A stretch of 20,865 nt of DNA from GCA-2726245 sp035513655 (GTDB lineage: Bacteria; Planctomycetota; Planctomycetia; Pirellulales; Pirellulaceae). A program made the position numbers and the translations under genes. Below the pieces are notes generated by a model, which had not been told where the DNA came from, did no database searches, and saw only the letters and a program-made list of their open reading frames with translations. Positions within the stretch are counted from its first letter, which is position 1; each line of letters begins with the position of its first letter. This document shows, piece by piece, positions 7,827-14,747 of this stretch. The stretch is from assembly GCA_035513655.1 (NCBI GenBank), contig DATKBV010000307.1, positions 1-20,865 of the forward strand. Direction: 5' to 3'.

Positions 7827-8855
7827 CTAGAAGTCGCCAACTGGGTTACCGTCTTGAATGGCCAGCAAATATTCGAACGTGCTGTTTGGTACTCCGGGAT
7901 TGACGTTCGGACCGCTAAAGGAGTGCTCAATCGTTTCACCAATGAAGCGGACGCTGCCATCGCCAAGCGCGAACATCGCACCGCCGGGATGATGACTGGA
8001 GAAACCACGACGAATCGGCTCGAGAGTCGTGCCGGTGGTGATTACTTTGTGGTTGATCGGAACCAGTCCGCCACCCAAGACGTCGGCAAAGTTATCCACG
8101 TCTGCCGCCGCTGGAGTCACTAGTGGGCGGCGACCGTAGACACTTCCCGCGCCAGCTATAAAGAGGTTCCCATTCGTTGCCTTCACTTGCCAACGCCGCT
8201 CGCCGAGGGCGATCACGTTGCTCGAACCGTCGATCATGTCGCGAAATCCTAAAGCCATGTCCTGCCGAAACAGCCCCGAGGCGGCGACGTTGCCTGCTTG
8301 GTTAACAAGGCCGCCCCCGTTCTCCGACAAGTCACCAGATGAATTGGCAGCGACATAGTTACCTGTGGCAAGTGACGTGCCTTGCATTTGTCGAGTATTG
8401 TTCGTATCCGGACCGACATCCGACGGGCAACGGTGGGCCTTGACGACCACATCCAAGATGTTCTGACCGCTGGTTGGGGGAACGCCGTTAACCGTGGCGA
8501 ATGCTGGAATTGCAATGCTCAGCGTCGTCGTGCCTGTGCCCATGGCGTCAGTGGCCGCATTCCCCTCGATAAATCGTTGACTAACGGCACCCCAACTCCA
8601 CATGTCAACGGTCAAGCTTCGGCTCGCCGTGTTCGGCTTTGTTAGATATCCTGGCGGAAATGACTTAAAAGTGTCGTGATAGTTGTGCAGCGACAAGGCG
8701 AGTTGCTTCAAATTGTTGCTGCATTGCATGCGTCTGGCGGCTTCGCGAGCGGCCTGAACGGCGGGCAATAATAGAGCAACCAAAATCCCAATAATCGCGA
8801 TCACGACCAACAACTCGACCAGCGTAAAACCCTGGCGCTGCTTGCTACGAGTCAT
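7827..8855 (-). CDS. DUF1559 prepilin-like secreted protein
   Basis: Belongs to the large planctomycete family of pilin-like proteins (DUF1559). The first residues are a type III (prepilin) signal: a basic leader, then G9 followed by FTLVE, the prepilin peptidase site, and a hydrophobic helix to about residue 32. After it comes PAVQAAREAARRMQCSNN, a stretch shared throughout the family. The C-terminal HHPGGAMFALGDGSVRFI block is the matching end motif (H-x8-10-DG). The ATG at 8855 has GGAGG seven bases upstream, so the open frame extending to 9008 is not used. Length (342) is normal. It is presumed to act outside the inner membrane as a pseudopilin or surface protein; the role of individual members is unknown. 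It converges with the GNAT gene, with 100 bp between the stops. Confidence 0.93.
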   Translation of the reverse strand: MTRSKQRQGFTLVELLVVIAIIGILVALLLPAVQAAREAARRMQCSNNLKQLALSLHNYHDTFKSFPPGYLTKPNTASRSLTVDMWSWGAVSQRFIEGNAATDAMGTGTTTLSIAIPAFATVNGVPPTSGQNILDVVVKAHRCPSDVGPDTNNTRQMQGTSLATGNYVAANSSGDLSENGGGLVNQAGNVAASGLFRQDMALGFRDMIDGSSNVIALGERRWQVKATNGNLFIAGAGSVYGRRPLVTPAAADVDNFADVLGGGLVPINHKVITTGTTLEPIRRGFSSHHPGGAMFALGDGSVRFIGETIEHSFSGPNVNPGVPNSTFEYLLAIQDGNPVGDF

Positions 8856-8962
8856 AGCACATCCTCCCATTCCGATTGGTAATAGAAACTGAAGCCTAAT
8901 CAACGTTGAAACCAGCGCAGTAGTTGCACCAGAACCCACAGAAAGAGTGGGACCGCACGCTT

Positions 8963-9118
8963 TTACATCACCGATACCGGCATTTTGATCGCGCCCGTTA
9001 AGACGCAAGTCGCAATCACTATTACCGCGGAGACGTATACATCAATAGCCAGCAGCAACGCTGAAGAAAGGGGAGAAGAGCGTCTCTGTTCCTGAGCCTC
9101 TAATTCTCCGAGCCTCAT
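8963..9118 (-). CDS. Possible 51-residue single-span membrane microprotein (doubtful)
   Basis: An ATG at 9118 opens a short frame whose first half is charged (MRLGELEAQEQRRSS) and whose second half is hydrophobic (ALLLAIDVYVSAVIVIATCV), ending MPVSVM. That is the shape of a small one-helix membrane protein. Only a weak GGA lies upstream. It lies between the candidate minus-strand promoter near 9165 and the DUF1559 gene, which starts 107 bp after its stop. I do not recognise it and chance is quite possible. Confidence 0.22.
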   Translation of the reverse strand: MRLGELEAQEQRRSSPLSSALLLAIDVYVSAVIVIATCVLTGAIKMPVSVM

Positions 9119-9145
9119 GTTCCGATGGGTGATTACGGCGATTGC

Positions 9146-9187
9146 ACAATGCCCTACATTGTATACAAAGGTCTCTGGGTTTTGCAA
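9146..9187 (-). promoter_or_regulatory. Candidate promoter with overlapping operator-like palindrome
   Basis: Read on the minus strand: TTGCAA (9187-9182), a 16-base spacer, then TATACA (9165-9160). The -10 overlaps a perfect 6-5-6 inverted repeat, ACAATG at 9146-9151 and CATTGT at 9157-9162, and also the palindrome TTGTATACAA. The layout is what a repressor-controlled promoter would show. The DUF1559 gene is the first clear gene downstream. Confidence 0.35.
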
Positions 9188-9212
9188 GCAATTCCGACAG
9201 AATTTTCTTGAA

Positions 9213-10004
9213 TCACGGGTGCCTCCCTATTTGAGGAAGCAGTTCGACGAGCATTCCTGGAATAAAGACTTCGGGAAGGTCTGCGAGCAATCGCTCATCC
9301 AGCCGCTGGGCTCGGAAATGATGGCTTGCGGCAAGTTGCTCGAGCGTCTCGATCGCATCGCGACAACCATACGCCAATAACAAACGCCCTCCCGGATTCA
9401 ATCGCGACCTGGCCCCAGACAGGATCGAGCGGAGTAACTGAAAGTCGCGGTCGTACAATGCGTACTCGTCAATCGTTCGCGGTCGAGCGTTCTCCCAAGG
9501 CGGATTCGAGACGATCACGTCGTATCTCTCGCCGGGACCAAGCACTCCATATGCAGACGGAGAACCGGTTGGCACAAGCCGAGTTTCCAGGCGATCCGCA
9601 ACTCCCAATACGTGGGCATTGTAATTGGCGTTCTCGAGGGCGTTTGGATTGACATCGGTCGCGACGACCCTCGCGGCACCTGCGCGCAGGCAGCACAGCG
9701 ACACGAGCCCCGAGCCGGTTCCAATCTCGAGCACCGTCTTGCCGCGCACCAGGTCCGTGGTTTCGATCAGCTCGCGGAGACTGTTCGTGTCGCGTGGTTC
9801 CCAAAACACGGTTTGAAATACGGCGATCTTTTCAGCAAACCCATCCACGTATTCCCAACTGCGAATGACCGATTCCCGTTCCGGGATCACCAGTCGTTCG
9901 GCCCCCGGACGTTTACAGACCTCCGTAATCGCGAAAACGCCGCCGAGCAGAAGCACCGACAGTGCCGGTAACCAAGCCGTATGGATGGTTGGACGGTTAA
10001 CCAT
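9213..10004 (-). CDS. Membrane-anchored class I SAM-dependent methyltransferase (HemK/PrmA-like fold)
   Basis: A 263-residue protein with one N-terminal hydrophobic segment (about residues 12-28) followed by a full class I methyltransferase domain. Motif I is VLEIGTGSGL (91-100), the acidic SAM-ribose residue is D117 in VATDVNPNAL, and motif IV is SNPPW (166-170). NPPW/NPPY is characteristic of enzymes that methylate amide or exocyclic amino nitrogens, such as HemK/PrmC and rRNA or DNA N-methyltransferases. The segment could be a signal anchor that fixes the domain to the cytoplasmic face. It starts 9 bp after the sulfatase stop, so the two are almost certainly co-transcribed, although no functional link is obvious. 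Substrate unknown. Confidence 0.82.
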   Translation of the reverse strand: MVNRPTIHTAWLPALSVLLLGGVFAITEVCKRPGAERLVIPERESVIRSWEYVDGFAEKIAVFQTVFWEPRDTNSLRELIETTDLVRGKTVLEIGTGSGLVSLCCLRAGAARVVATDVNPNALENANYNAHVLGVADRLETRLVPTGSPSAYGVLGPGERYDVIVSNPPWENARPRTIDEYALYDRDFQLLRSILSGARSRLNPGGRLLLAYGCRDAIETLEQLAASHHFRAQRLDERLLADLPEVFIPGMLVELLPQIGRHP

Positions 10005-10013
10005 TTCTTCAGA

Positions 10014-11540
10014 CTAGGGATCGGTCAAGTTCGGTGCCCACACGCCCTCGCGAATCCTTGGGATCTCGCCCGATGCAGGCAGCGAGTTGGCGGCGGCTTC
10101 CCGCAACATCATCGAGAACTCGGCGAGGCGATTCGCGTGTTCGCCAACTTCCGCCAAATTGATTTGTTCCAGCGGATCGTTCTCGTGGTCGTACAGCTCG
10201 CGGCCACGGTTCCCTTGATCCCATTCCGTATAACGCCACCGCGGAGTTCGCAATGTGAATCCAAACGTTCCCATCCCCCTCCCCCTCGGGCCGCGGGTCA
10301 CTTGACTCAATGCCCAACCGCGTCCGACTTGAGTCGGGTCCGACAGGATGGGTCCGAGGTCCTGGCCTTGGAGATTCTCGGGCGCTGCGACGCCGCAGAG
10401 CTTCGTCAAGGTTGGATACAAATCGATCAGTCCCACTGGCGTCGTCGCAACTCCGCCGCTCTTCGACGCACCAGGCGCGGCGATGATCAGCGGCACGCGA
10501 GCGCTCTCCTCAAACAAGCTCATTTTCTGCCACAAGCCATGTTCGCCGAGATGATAACCGTGATCGCTCGTAAAGACCACGATCGTATTCTCGGCGAGGC
10601 CAAGCTCGTCGAGTTTGTTCAGTACACGCCCGACCTGTGCATCCATGAACGTTACGCTCGCGAAGTAGGCTTGGATCGCTTGTTGTCTAAGCTCGTCCGT
10701 CAGCAAGTCATGCTCGTTCTTGTGGCTGCCGAGAGCGTCCGCCGGTAGATCCCTAACATCTTCTTCGACGCCCTGCACCAACGGCATCTCGTCTTGAGGA
10801 TATCCTTGGAAGTACGGTGCGGGGGCGACGTAGGGCGTGTGTGGCCGATAAAAGCCAACGGCGAGAAAGAAAGGCCGCGATCGGTCTCGCGCACAGCGTT
10901 CCAAGACCCACTCGGCATCGCTCGCCAACATCCCGTCGGTGTGCAACAGATCGCCGCGCGGGGACGCGTACCAGCTGAGCGTGCCACCAAAATTATCTGG
11001 CCGCAACGAAAAGATATCCGGCTCTTCCAGCAAGCGGTCACAACCCGCCGGATTCAATTCCAGCTCCCACGAACCAGGATCATCGTGCCCGTTCGTCCCC
11101 ACGGACTTGGGCACGTTGTAGTGATACAGTTTGCCAATCCGCGCCGCAAAATATCCGGCGCGTCGAAACGCATGAGACAGGCTTATGTGTTCTGGAATCG
11201 TTTGCCGAAAGATTTGGCTGTTCTGCAAGATGCCGGTGCTGTTCGGATACAGTCCGGTCAGCATCGAGTTGCGGCTCGGACCACACAACGGGAACTGGCA
11301 ATAACTCCGTTCAAAGCGCACGCCGCGATCGGCCAGACTGTCAATATTCGGCGACTTGACCAGCGGATGCCCATAGCACCCGAGCGAATTGTTTAAGTCG
11401 TCGGAGATAATGAACAACACGTTGGGCCGCGATTCGGCTGCGTCGCTGGGATGTGTAAGTACGCCCACCAGTTGAGCAACGACAACGAGGATGCAGACAC
11501 AAACCGGCGGCAGTTGATAGCAAGAATGGTGTTGAGACAT
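10014..11540 (-). CDS. Secreted sulfatase, iduronate-2-sulfatase-like
   Basis: A type I sulfatase of 508 residues that would hydrolyse sulfate esters of (probably algal or other) polysaccharides. Residues 1-35 contain a hydrophobic segment ending PSDAAES, a signal peptide for export. The active site is complete: D47-D48 (metal ligands) in IISDDLN, the maturation motif C86-G-P-S-R90 whose cysteine becomes formylglycine, and D326-H327 in FTSDHGYHLGEHG. YRPHTPYVAP and ARVPLIIAAPG are typical of the iduronate-sulfatase-like subgroup. The ATG at 11540 is preferred over an in-frame TTG at 11546. A formylglycine-generating enzyme must be supplied from elsewhere in the genome. A membrane-anchored methyltransferase follows 9 bp downstream. 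Two TGCGACAGT direct repeats lie upstream. Confidence 0.93.
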   Translation of the reverse strand: MSQHHSCYQLPPVCVCILVVVAQLVGVLTHPSDAAESRPNVLFIISDDLNNSLGCYGHPLVKSPNIDSLADRGVRFERSYCQFPLCGPSRNSMLTGLYPNSTGILQNSQIFRQTIPEHISLSHAFRRAGYFAARIGKLYHYNVPKSVGTNGHDDPGSWELELNPAGCDRLLEEPDIFSLRPDNFGGTLSWYASPRGDLLHTDGMLASDAEWVLERCARDRSRPFFLAVGFYRPHTPYVAPAPYFQGYPQDEMPLVQGVEEDVRDLPADALGSHKNEHDLLTDELRQQAIQAYFASVTFMDAQVGRVLNKLDELGLAENTIVVFTSDHGYHLGEHGLWQKMSLFEESARVPLIIAAPGASKSGGVATTPVGLIDLYPTLTKLCGVAAPENLQGQDLGPILSDPTQVGRGWALSQVTRGPRGRGMGTFGFTLRTPRWRYTEWDQGNRGRELYDHENDPLEQINLAEVGEHANRLAEFSMMLREAAANSLPASGEIPRIREGVWAPNLTDP

Positions 11541-11594
11541 GGTCAATTCATCCGATCAGAGACAATCGAGAGTTGTGAAATGGAGTGCATCATG

Positions 11595-11633
11595 TGCGAC
11601 AGTGTAATCGACCTCGAATGCAATTGCGACAGT
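11595..11633. repeat. Two 9-bp direct repeats upstream of the sulfatase
   Basis: TGCGACAGT occurs at 11595-11603 and again at 11625-11633, exactly 30 bp apart (about three helical turns), 55-93 bp upstream of the sulfatase ATG. The spacing would place two copies on one DNA face, as expected for a cooperative regulator. It could be chance. Confidence 0.35.
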
Positions 11634-11637
11634 CGAC

Positions 11638-11805
11638 TCAGACGCTCTCGACTACGAGCACTTCTTCGCTCAGCATGTCGATCAGCTTGACCGCCACGGT
11701 CGTTTCATCCGCTGGGGCGTCGAGTTCGTAGGTTCCAGCGACCAAATCGGTTTTCTTCGCCGGGATGTCGGACAACGCGACATCGAATTGGAAGTATTCG
11801 CCGTG
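11638..11805 (-). pseudogene. C-terminal protein remnant, possibly of a DNA (adenine) methylase
   Basis: The minus-strand frame from about 11805 to the stop at 11638 encodes roughly 55 residues that read like a real protein tail (segments DIPAKKTDLVAGTYEL and TTVAVKLIDMLSEEVLVV). Upstream codons in this frame, which overlap the leader of the DUF433 gene, do not. From memory, the TTVAVKxxDMLGEEV ending occurs at the C-terminus of site-specific DNA methylases of the type III Mod kind; this is unverified. No start codon, methylase motif or other part of the gene is present, so it is at best a fragment. Confidence 0.4.
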
Positions 11806-11889
11806 TGGCGGTAAGATAGACCTTGCCAGGAACCTGGGACTCTGAAGACTTTGTGACGTTTGTATTCTCAAAAAAATAGGCATACCTCG

Positions 11890-12204
11890 ATGAGCACGAA
11901 TACCGTCTATCCACATCTGACTATCGACCAGGACGGAAAGTCGCGGGTTGGGGAGTCACGGTACAAGGTAATTCACCTCGCTGCGGAGCACTATCACCAC
12001 GGCTGGACGACGGAAGAGTTGCTCCGTCAGCACCCCGATCTCCGGCCGGAAGAGGTCTACGCAGCGTTAACCTACTTCTACGACCATCATGACGAAATGG
12101 TGGCCGAGATGAAGAAGTCGTTGTTCGACGTTGAAGCCCTGCGACCGGACCGACAGTTTTCACGTGACGAGCTACTCAAACGTAGGGTAACGCAAGGCAC
12201 GTGA
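11890..12204 (+). CDS. DUF433 antitoxin-like protein
   Basis: A 104-residue DUF433 protein, the antitoxin partner in DUF433/DUF5615 (PIN-like) toxin-antitoxin pairs. The recognisable core is YPHLTIDQDGKSRVGESRYKV, then AAEHYHHGWTTEELLRQHPDL and VYAALTYFYDHHDEM: a small beta-hairpin followed by a helix-turn-helix-like unit. The ATG at 11890 has AGG nine bases upstream; an upstream in-frame start at 11860 adds only non-homologous residues. Normally a DUF5615 toxin follows directly. Here the sequence one base after the stop begins like one and then breaks (separate entry), so the antitoxin appears to be an orphan. It may still be expressed. Confidence 0.82.
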   Translation: MSTNTVYPHLTIDQDGKSRVGESRYKVIHLAAEHYHHGWTTEELLRQHPDLRPEEVYAALTYFYDHHDEMVAEMKKSLFDVEALRPDRQFSRDELLKRRVTQGT

Positions 12205-12205
12205 A

Positions 12206-12325
12206 ATGGCTCATGCCTTCTACATGGACGATTGCAACCTGTGCCAACGACGACGAGGTACGCAACCGTGTGATCTTTCTTCCCTTGTGTCGATGAATGG
12301 CAATCGATTGCAGTTCAAGGCATCG
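12206..12325 (+). pseudogene. Possible stump of a DUF5615 (PIN-like) toxin
   Basis: One base after the DUF433 stop an ATG opens MAHAFYMDD, which resembles how DUF5615 toxins start (xxxFYMDxxV). After nine codons the resemblance ends; a stretch in another frame around 12285-12310 (DEWQSIAVQGIE) is faintly like the middle of this family. This suggests an internal deletion plus frameshift. The normal toxin is about 110-125 residues and cannot fit before the end of Tex at 12348. Judged by eye only. Confidence 0.32.
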
Positions 12326-12347
12326 AGACGAGGAAAAAGAGCGCGTT

Positions 12348-14528
12348 TCAAGTCGCAACCTGCTTGCGAGACACGGCAATCCGCCGACGGTCGAGGTCGA
12401 CTTCCAGCACCTTCACGCGGACAACGTCTCCTACCGCAACCACTTCACTCGGGTCTTGAATAAAAGTGTTCGAAAGCTGCGAGATATGGATGAGTCCGTC
12501 TTGATGCACGCCCAGGTCGACGAAGGCACCGAATCGAGTGACATTCGTAATCACGCCTTCCAGTACCATTCCTTCCTTCAGGTCTTTCAGCTCATTCACT
12601 CCTTCGGTGAACTTCGCGACTTTGAACTCGCTACGCGGATCACGTCCCGGCTTCGCCAGCTCGGCCAGAATATCTTGCACGGTCGGGAAGCCGGTTTGAT
12701 CATCGACAAAATCCGCGGCAATCAGCTTGCCGACCGAGACAGCATTTCCCACGAGTTGCTTGGTCGTGACGCATAACTTTGTCGCCATCTTCTCGACAAC
12801 GTAATAGCTCTCGGGATGAACCGCCGAGTTGTCGAGCGGTTGTTTGCCGTCACGGATGCGCAGAAAGCCGGCAGCTTGTTCGTATGCCTTTTTGCCAAGT
12901 TTGGGAACCTTGGTGAGTTGCCCTCGAGTCTCAAATCGCCCGTGTTCATTGCGATATTCGACGATTCCGGCCGCCAACTTCGGGCCAATGCCAGCGACAT
13001 GCGCGAGCAGCGATGCGCTCGCCATGTTCAAATCGACGCCCACCGAGTTCACGCACGATTCAACCTCCCGATCCAGCGATTTTTTTAACCGTGTTTGATT
13101 GACATCGTGCTGATACTGGCCGACGCCGATTGACTTAGGATCGAGCTTCACGAGTTCTGCCAGAGGATCCTGCAAGCGATGGGCGATACTAATGGCCCCG
13201 CGCACGGTCAAGTCGAGGTCGGGATACTCGCGGGCGGCGAGTTCGCTTGCCGAATAGATCGACGCTCCCGATTCACTCACCATGACTTTGGTGATCTTCA
13301 ATCCAACGGATCGCAGCATCTCGGTCACGAACGCGTCGGTTTCACGCGACGCCGTACCGTTGCCGATCGAGATTAGCTCGACGCCGTACTTGGCAATCAG
13401 TTCTCGCAGCGTCGTCTTCGCTCCGTCAATGTCGTTGCGAGGGGGCGTCGGAAAGATCGTTATATGAGCGAGGAACTTTCCGGTGCCATCGACGACCGCC
13501 ACTTTGCAGCCGGTGCGAAATCCCGGGTCGAGTCCGATCGTTACCTTCGGGCCGGCGGGGGCAGCGAGAAGAAGTTCGCGCAGATTGCTCGCGAACACTC
13601 GAATCGCTTCGTCGTCAGCTTGCTCCTTTAATTCCTGGAGGATCGCGGATTCAGCCGCCGGGTGCAGCAACCGCTGATAGCAATCGTCGACGGTTGCGAG
13701 CAATTCGTGATGAAACTCGAATCGTGAGTTATGCACCAGTCGCTGCTTCAACTTTCGCAACGTAAACTCGTCGTCCAATTCCAAGCCGACACGTAACACG
13801 CCTTCCGCTTCACCACGTTTCATCGCCAGGAAACGATGCGAGGGAATTCGCTTCACGGGTTCGCCGTGCTCGAAGTACATCTCAAACTTGGTGCCCTCTT
13901 CCTTCTTTCCGCGTTTCACCGTTGAAACGACGCGCCCGAATCCAGCCGCTTGTTCGGCAAGCCAACCGCGCGTCGCCGCATCCTCGGACCAGACTTCCGC
14001 CACGATGTCGCACGCGCCCTGCAATGCACTCGCTTCATCAGGCACCTCGTTTTCTGGCGACACGTAGTGCTGCAAGACGTCGCTCCGAGATCGGTTCAGG
14101 GATTGCTGAGCGAGCAGCAGATCGGCCAGCGGTTGCAGGCCTCGTTCCCGGGCGATGGTCGCCTTTGTGCGCCGCTTCGGCTTGTACGGAAGGTAGATGT
14201 CTTCGAGCGTTTTCTTGTCTATGCAGTCGTCAATCCGTTTGCGCAGTTCGACCGTTAGCAGCCCTTGTTCGTGGATCGTCTTGAGGATCGTCCCTTTCCG
14301 CTGTGCTAACTCGCGAGCTTTCGCCAATGCGTCCTCGATCACCCGCAGGGCCAACTCGTCCAGGCCCTTCGTCGCCTCTTTGCGATAGCGTGCAATGAAC
14401 GGCAGCGTGTTCCCCGCGTCCAGCAAGTCGATGGCCGCACGCACTTGGAGAGGGTTGACGCCCAACAGCGAGCTGATCTGCTGCGTTACATGCTCCAAGT
14501 CGAAGCACTCGAATGATTCGTCTTCCAT
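12348..14528 (-). CDS. tex: Tex, RNA-binding transcription accessory protein
   Basis: A cytoplasmic nucleic-acid-binding protein of 726 residues, normal for Tex, implicated in transcription and RNA metabolism and related to eukaryotic Spt6. Domains in order: Tex N-terminal helical region with PFIARYRKEATKGLDE near the start; a YqgF/RNase H-like domain in the middle (VTIGLDPGFRTGCKVAVVD); a helix-hairpin-helix region (LLAHVAGIGPKLAAGIVEYR, then FETRGQLTKVPKLG); and a C-terminal S1 RNA-binding domain (GMVLEGVITNVTRFGAFVDLG, then DGLIHISQL). The ATG at 14528 is chosen because the open frame further upstream runs into the palindromic repeat at 14578-14676. The deoxyhypusine-synthase-like gene is divergent, 219 bp away. 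Confidence 0.95.
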   Translation of the reverse strand: MEDESFECFDLEHVTQQISSLLGVNPLQVRAAIDLLDAGNTLPFIARYRKEATKGLDELALRVIEDALAKARELAQRKGTILKTIHEQGLLTVELRKRIDDCIDKKTLEDIYLPYKPKRRTKATIARERGLQPLADLLLAQQSLNRSRSDVLQHYVSPENEVPDEASALQGACDIVAEVWSEDAATRGWLAEQAAGFGRVVSTVKRGKKEEGTKFEMYFEHGEPVKRIPSHRFLAMKRGEAEGVLRVGLELDDEFTLRKLKQRLVHNSRFEFHHELLATVDDCYQRLLHPAAESAILQELKEQADDEAIRVFASNLRELLLAAPAGPKVTIGLDPGFRTGCKVAVVDGTGKFLAHITIFPTPPRNDIDGAKTTLRELIAKYGVELISIGNGTASRETDAFVTEMLRSVGLKITKVMVSESGASIYSASELAAREYPDLDLTVRGAISIAHRLQDPLAELVKLDPKSIGVGQYQHDVNQTRLKKSLDREVESCVNSVGVDLNMASASLLAHVAGIGPKLAAGIVEYRNEHGRFETRGQLTKVPKLGKKAYEQAAGFLRIRDGKQPLDNSAVHPESYYVVEKMATKLCVTTKQLVGNAVSVGKLIAADFVDDQTGFPTVQDILAELAKPGRDPRSEFKVAKFTEGVNELKDLKEGMVLEGVITNVTRFGAFVDLGVHQDGLIHISQLSNTFIQDPSEVVAVGDVVRVKVLEVDLDRRRIAVSRKQVAT

Positions 14529-14577
14529 GAGTTCCACAACAAGTCCTTGGTACGCGGTTCTTCGAACTGTATACTCC

Positions 14578-14676
14578 GAGGCTGTGAAAAAATGGGACTG
14601 GCTCCGAGCGGATGTCGGTGTTTTGCAAGGATTTCGCATGGCTGCGAGGTGCCTGTCCCAATTTTTTCACAGCCTC
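14578..14676. repeat. Imperfect palindromic repeat (REP/MITE-like) between tex and the DHS-like gene
   Basis: Left arm 14578-14598 (begins GAGGCTGTGAAAAAA, ends TGGGAC) and right arm 14655-14676 (begins GTCCCA, ends CACAGCCTC) are reverse complements except for one extra base, a stem of 21-22 bp. The 56-base interior contains further partly complementary pieces (TGGCTCC against GAGGTGCC). It lies in the 219-bp divergent gap and could form a long hairpin. From memory, GGTGCCTGTCCC words are typical of REP/RAYT-type repeats. Confidence 0.7.
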
Positions 14677-14747
14677 TCTGACAAATCTCAGCACTCGGCC
14701 GAACAAGTCGAGATTGGCACAGGTTTCCCTAACGCAATACAAATACC

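Larger units (their letters stand above)
8856..9212. other. Intergenic region upstream of the DUF1559 gene
   Basis: A 357-base stretch without a confident gene. It carries a plausible minus-strand promoter with a palindrome near 9146-9187 and one weak small open frame (8963-9118, minus), both listed separately. If that promoter serves the DUF1559 gene its leader would be about 300 bases. I see no rho-independent terminator. Confidence 0.5.

Noticed and set aside
8856..9008. N-terminal extension of the DUF1559 protein to 9008
   Set aside because: The prepilin leader must be short and begin just before the GFTLVE site; GGAGG is placed correctly for the ATG at 8855 only.
14529..14639. N-terminal extension of Tex to 14639
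   Set aside because: The added residues are encoded by an arm of the palindromic repeat and have no similarity to Tex N-termini.
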